Assembly (NCBI GenBank): GCA_002448235.1 | Contig: DIXF01000005.1 | Span: 186,001-250,000, forward strand | DNA from: Syntrophaceae bacterium UBA6087 | Lineage (GTDB): Bacteria; Desulfobacterota; Desulfomonilia; UBA1062 | DNA: 64,000 bases | Direction of reading: 5' to 3' | Shown: positions 61,995 to 64,000 of the stretch, one piece after another | Position numbering within the stretch: position 1 is the stretch's first letter | Layout of the letters: every line of letters begins with the position of its first letter | The notes under the pieces: generated by a model | What the model was told of the DNA's origin: nothing | Databases searched by the model: none | Seen by the model: only the letters and a program-made list of their open reading frames with translations | Translations under genes and position numbers: made by a program

Positions 61995-62336
61995 ATGGCG
62001 GTACTTCATTTTTGTGACATTCCTGAGGAGACGTCTTTAAAAGGGGCCACCGGCGTCAGCAAACGAACGCTCATCGGCAAGGACCAGTCCGCGCCGAATT
62101 TTTATTTGCGCCGTTTCCGTGTCGAGCCGCTCGGCAATACGCCCAGGCACGCCCATCAGTGGGAGCACGAGATCTATGTCCTTTCCGGCAGCGGTGAAGT
62201 AATGGTAGCGGGAGAAACTTCCCAACTGAACGAGGGAACAGCTGCATTCATCCCCGGGGGCGCCGATCATCAGATCCGGGCGGGAGACACACCGCTGGAG
62301 TTTATCTGTATCATACCGGCGATCGAGGAAGCATAA
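61995..62336 (+). CDS. Small cupin-domain protein
   Basis: 113 residues from the ATG at 61995 (GGAGGGGGA upstream). Seen: a single cupin barrel with motif 1 HAHQWEHEIYVLSGSGEV, in which His, His and Glu form the usual metal site, and motif 2 FIPGGADHQIRA ending in His. Such small cupins bind metal and act as isomerases, dioxygenases or ligand-binding proteins; no specific function can be assigned. The rhomboid gene begins 3 nt after the stop. Confidence 0.88.
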   Translation: MAVLHFCDIPEETSLKGATGVSKRTLIGKDQSAPNFYLRRFRVEPLGNTPRHAHQWEHEIYVLSGSGEVMVAGETSQLNEGTAAFIPGGADHQIRAGDTPLEFICIIPAIEEA

Positions 62337-62339
62337 CTC

Positions 62340-62993
62340 ATGATCCCGATAAGGGATACGAGCGTATCACGAGGGTTCGCCCCTGCTACTGCGGTCATCA
62401 TCCTCATTAACCTGATTGTCTTTTTTGAGGAGCTGCGGGTAGGGAACCAGATCTTCCAGCTGTTCGCCGTAAGTCCTTCAGACATTTACCGGTACCTTAC
62501 CAAGGGGACAGGTAATGTGCTCGCACTACACTGGTCGATTCTGGTATCCGTGTTCATGCATGCCGGGTACATCCACCTCTTGGGCAATATGATCTTCCTC
62601 TCGGTGTTCGGCCCTGCGCTAGAGAAAAAGACGGGCATCATCAGGTTTTCGCTGTTCTACCTTGCTGCCGCCTTTGTCGCTTTCTACGCTCACGCCGTAG
62701 CATATCCCTCGTCCTCCATACCGGTTGTAGGAGCATCCGGAGCCATCGCAGCAGTAATGGGAGCCTACCTTGTCTTCAATCCCAAGGCAAAGATACTCAC
62801 CATCATTCCGCTGCTGTTTTTCATCGAGGTAGTTGAGATCCCCTCCGTTGTCTTCATCCTGGTCTGGTTCGTCCTGCAGGGAGCGAACGGATACCTGAGC
62901 ATACATACCCATACCTCCGTCGCATGGTTTTCTCATATCGGGGGCTTCATTATGGGTCTCATCGTAGGGGTCCAGATGAAATGGTTCAAGTGA
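62340..62993 (+). CDS. Rhomboid family intramembrane serine protease
   Basis: 217 residues with about six membrane helices. Seen: HAGYIHLLGNM (oxyanion-type His79 and Asn83), catalytic Ser133 in VVGASGAIAAVMG, and catalytic His199 in WFSHIGGFIMG. These three features match the active rhomboid site. It cleaves membrane proteins within the lipid bilayer; targets are unknown. It lies 3 nt after the cupin gene, so the two are co-transcribed. Confidence 0.93.
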   Translation: MIPIRDTSVSRGFAPATAVIILINLIVFFEELRVGNQIFQLFAVSPSDIYRYLTKGTGNVLALHWSILVSVFMHAGYIHLLGNMIFLSVFGPALEKKTGIIRFSLFYLAAAFVAFYAHAVAYPSSSIPVVGASGAIAAVMGAYLVFNPKAKILTIIPLLFFIEVVEIPSVVFILVWFVLQGANGYLSIHTHTSVAWFSHIGGFIMGLIVGVQMKWFK

Positions 62994-63267
62994 GCATAAT
63001 GATACTCTGCATATGTCAGAAGGGCTGTCATAAATCTTTCTCAGGCACTTCCTGTCCTCGGGACATTGTTTTTAATACATAAAATTTGGTACAAAAGGAG
63101 TATACGGGATGATGGTTTTGAATTACCAATTTGTAATCAGGGTGCGTCACCGGTTAGATAAACGAAACCATCCCACGATCTCTCCAAGGCCTTTGCCACG
63201 TATATCTTCGCGACCTATGACTTTTTTGTAAAGATTCGTTTTCATGCACCCGATAGAGAGTCTATGT
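62994..63267. other. Spacer between rhomboid and DivIC-like genes
   Basis: About 270 bases. One short frame with a good ribosome site (63109-63231) is listed separately. I see no clear promoter hexamers; A+T-rich sequence around 63070-63090 could hold a promoter. Confidence 0.4.
63109..63231 (+). CDS. Possible 40-residue small protein
   Basis: The ATG at 63109 has AAGGAG (63095-63100) eight bases upstream. The product is basic and Arg/Pro-rich (VRHRLDKRNHPTISPRPLPR) with no known motif. The good ribosome site is the only support; it may be chance. Confidence 0.25.
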   Translation: MMVLNYQFVIRVRHRLDKRNHPTISPRPLPRISSRPMTFL

Positions 63268-63612
63268 ATGAGAAAGAGTCAAATATCAGACACCATCCGG
63301 TCTCTTGTAGAGCCGCTGTCCACCATGGGAATGTCACGGGCCGCATCCTATGCATTGATCATGGTCGTTCTCCTGCTCCTGATATTTACCGTGCCCGGGG
63401 AAAAAGGCCTGATAAGGAGCTATCAGCTCAACCAGGAATTGAAGGACCTGCAGGGGCAGAACGTGGTTCTGCTCAAGAAGAATCAGGTTCTCGCCCAGGA
63501 AGCACTCATGCTGAAAGAAAACCTGGCATACATCGAGCATGTAATCATACAGGAAATGAATCTGGTCAAACCAGGAGATATTATCGTGGTTTTCAAAAAG
63601 GGAAAGAAATAA
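63268..63612 (+). CDS. DivIC/FtsB-like septum protein
   Basis: 114 residues from the ATG at 63268, preceded by GAGAG; an in-frame ATG at 63244 lacks a ribosome site. Seen: one membrane helix (ASYALIMVVLLLLIFTVPG), a coiled coil (YQLNQELKDLQGQNVVLLKK) and the family-typical YIEHVIIQEMNLVKPGDIIV. DivIC/FtsB proteins bind FtsL and FtsQ in the divisome. It lies 15 nt ahead of pilM. Confidence 0.8.
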   Translation: MRKSQISDTIRSLVEPLSTMGMSRAASYALIMVVLLLLIFTVPGEKGLIRSYQLNQELKDLQGQNVVLLKKNQVLAQEALMLKENLAYIEHVIIQEMNLVKPGDIIVVFKKGKK

Positions 63613-63627
63613 TCACGGGGTGAGGGA

Positions 63628-64000
63628 ATGTTTTTCGAAAAGAAGACATTGTTAGGACTGGATATTGGGTCTCAATCGATCAAGATGGTAGACGTAGCAA
63701 AGGTCCGAGGGGGATATGAACTGAAATCCCTTGGCTTGGGACTGATTCCTGCAGAATGCATCGTCGACAAGGACATCATGGATTCGGAAACCGTCGTCGA
63801 TACGATCAAGAACTTGCGGGACAATCTCAAGATTCGTGGCAGGGGGACCGCAAGCGCCATATCCGGCCATTCCGTTATCGTAAAAAAAGCGGAATTGCCC
63901 CTGATGAGCGAATCAGAGCTGCAGGAAACACTCATGATCGAAGCTGAGCAGTACATCCCCTTCGACATCAATGATGTGTATCTCGACTCGTACATCCTTG
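63628..64000 (+). CDS. pilM: Type IV pilus assembly protein PilM (N-terminal part)
   Basis: The first 124 residues only; the gene runs off the window. Seen: an ATP-binding FtsA/actin-like start LLGLDIGSQSIKMVDV, SAISGHSVIVKKAELPLMSE, and AEQYIPFDINDVYLDS, all typical of PilM. PilM is a cytosolic actin-fold protein that binds the PilN tail in the type IV pilus platform. pilN, pilO and pilQ probably follow outside the window. Confidence 0.92.
   Translation, partial: MFFEKKTLLGLDIGSQSIKMVDVAKVRGGYELKSLGLGLIPAECIVDKDIMDSETVVDTIKNLRDNLKIRGRGTASAISGHSVIVKKAELPLMSESELQETLMIEAEQYIPFDINDVYLDSYIL

Overview
The window reads as a chromosomal segment of an anaerobic, molybdenum- and tungsten-using bacterium, most likely from the former Deltaproteobacteria (Desulfobacterota) or a neighbouring phylum. 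This is an inference from gene content: TupABC and Mop, FmdE-like protein, many PAS-domain histidine kinases, sigma-54 activators, a complete Bat aerotolerance operon, MtaB, PilM and a DUF2905 protein, all in a G+C-rich background. I saw no rRNA, tRNA, CRISPR array, prophage or transposase gene. One long perfect palindrome (14915-15003) is the only mobile-type repeat recognised.

Layout. (1) 1-7828: metal/oxyanion import. It holds the end of modA, modB, a short modC and an FmdE-like gene. On the opposite strand are a stand-alone molbindin (Mop), a methyltransferase and a BtuCDF/FecCD-type importer, with a divergent two-copy sulfite-oxidase-fold protein. (2) 7818-12499: two large PAS histidine kinases, one hybrid. 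(3) 12758-16062: glutaminyl-tRNA synthetase fused to a tRNA-binding OB domain, the palindrome, and an orphan substrate-binding protein. (4) 16129-24465: eight-gene moxR-DUF58-DUF4381-batA-batB-batC-batD-batE operon with 4-8 nt overlaps. (5) 24687-31191: a six-PAS hybrid kinase, Hsp20 and a sigma-54-dependent regulator with a PAS domain.

(6) 31405-42221: a chemosensory cluster: CXXC-less thioredoxin-like protein, chemoreceptor, cheW, cheR, cheD, cheB, a soluble receptor-like protein carrying a CheZ-like DxxxQ motif, a STAS protein, cheY and cheA. A near-consensus -24/-12 sigma-54 element and TGTAAC/GTTACA repeats lie between the upstream activator gene and this cluster, so the activator may control it. 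There are no flagellar genes in the window, but pilM begins at the right edge. (7) 42297-48154: pncA, a 14-TM-type MFS exporter and the tungstate operon (regulator-tupA-tupB-tupC) with an inverted repeat flanking its -10. (8) 48302-52077: NtrC-type regulator and four-PAS kinase, overlapping by 4 nt.

(9) 52163-64000: housekeeping and odd genes: bifunctional nuclease, ECF-type ATPase, a PolX whose polymerase active site appears destroyed while its PHP nuclease is intact, MtaB, glycogen synthase, a divergent DnaA downstream of a perfect DnaA box, a HemW-like radical SAM protein, DUF2905, cupin, rhomboid protease, a DivIC/FtsB-like protein and the start of pilM.

The most noteworthy items are the chemosensory cluster (DxxxQ receptor-like protein, CheA with tandem MshEN-like repeats, predicted sigma-54 control), the PolX with a lost polymerase centre, the GlnRS-OB fusion, the diverged DnaA and the tup operator. 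Functions are assigned by reading motifs only; no database search was run.
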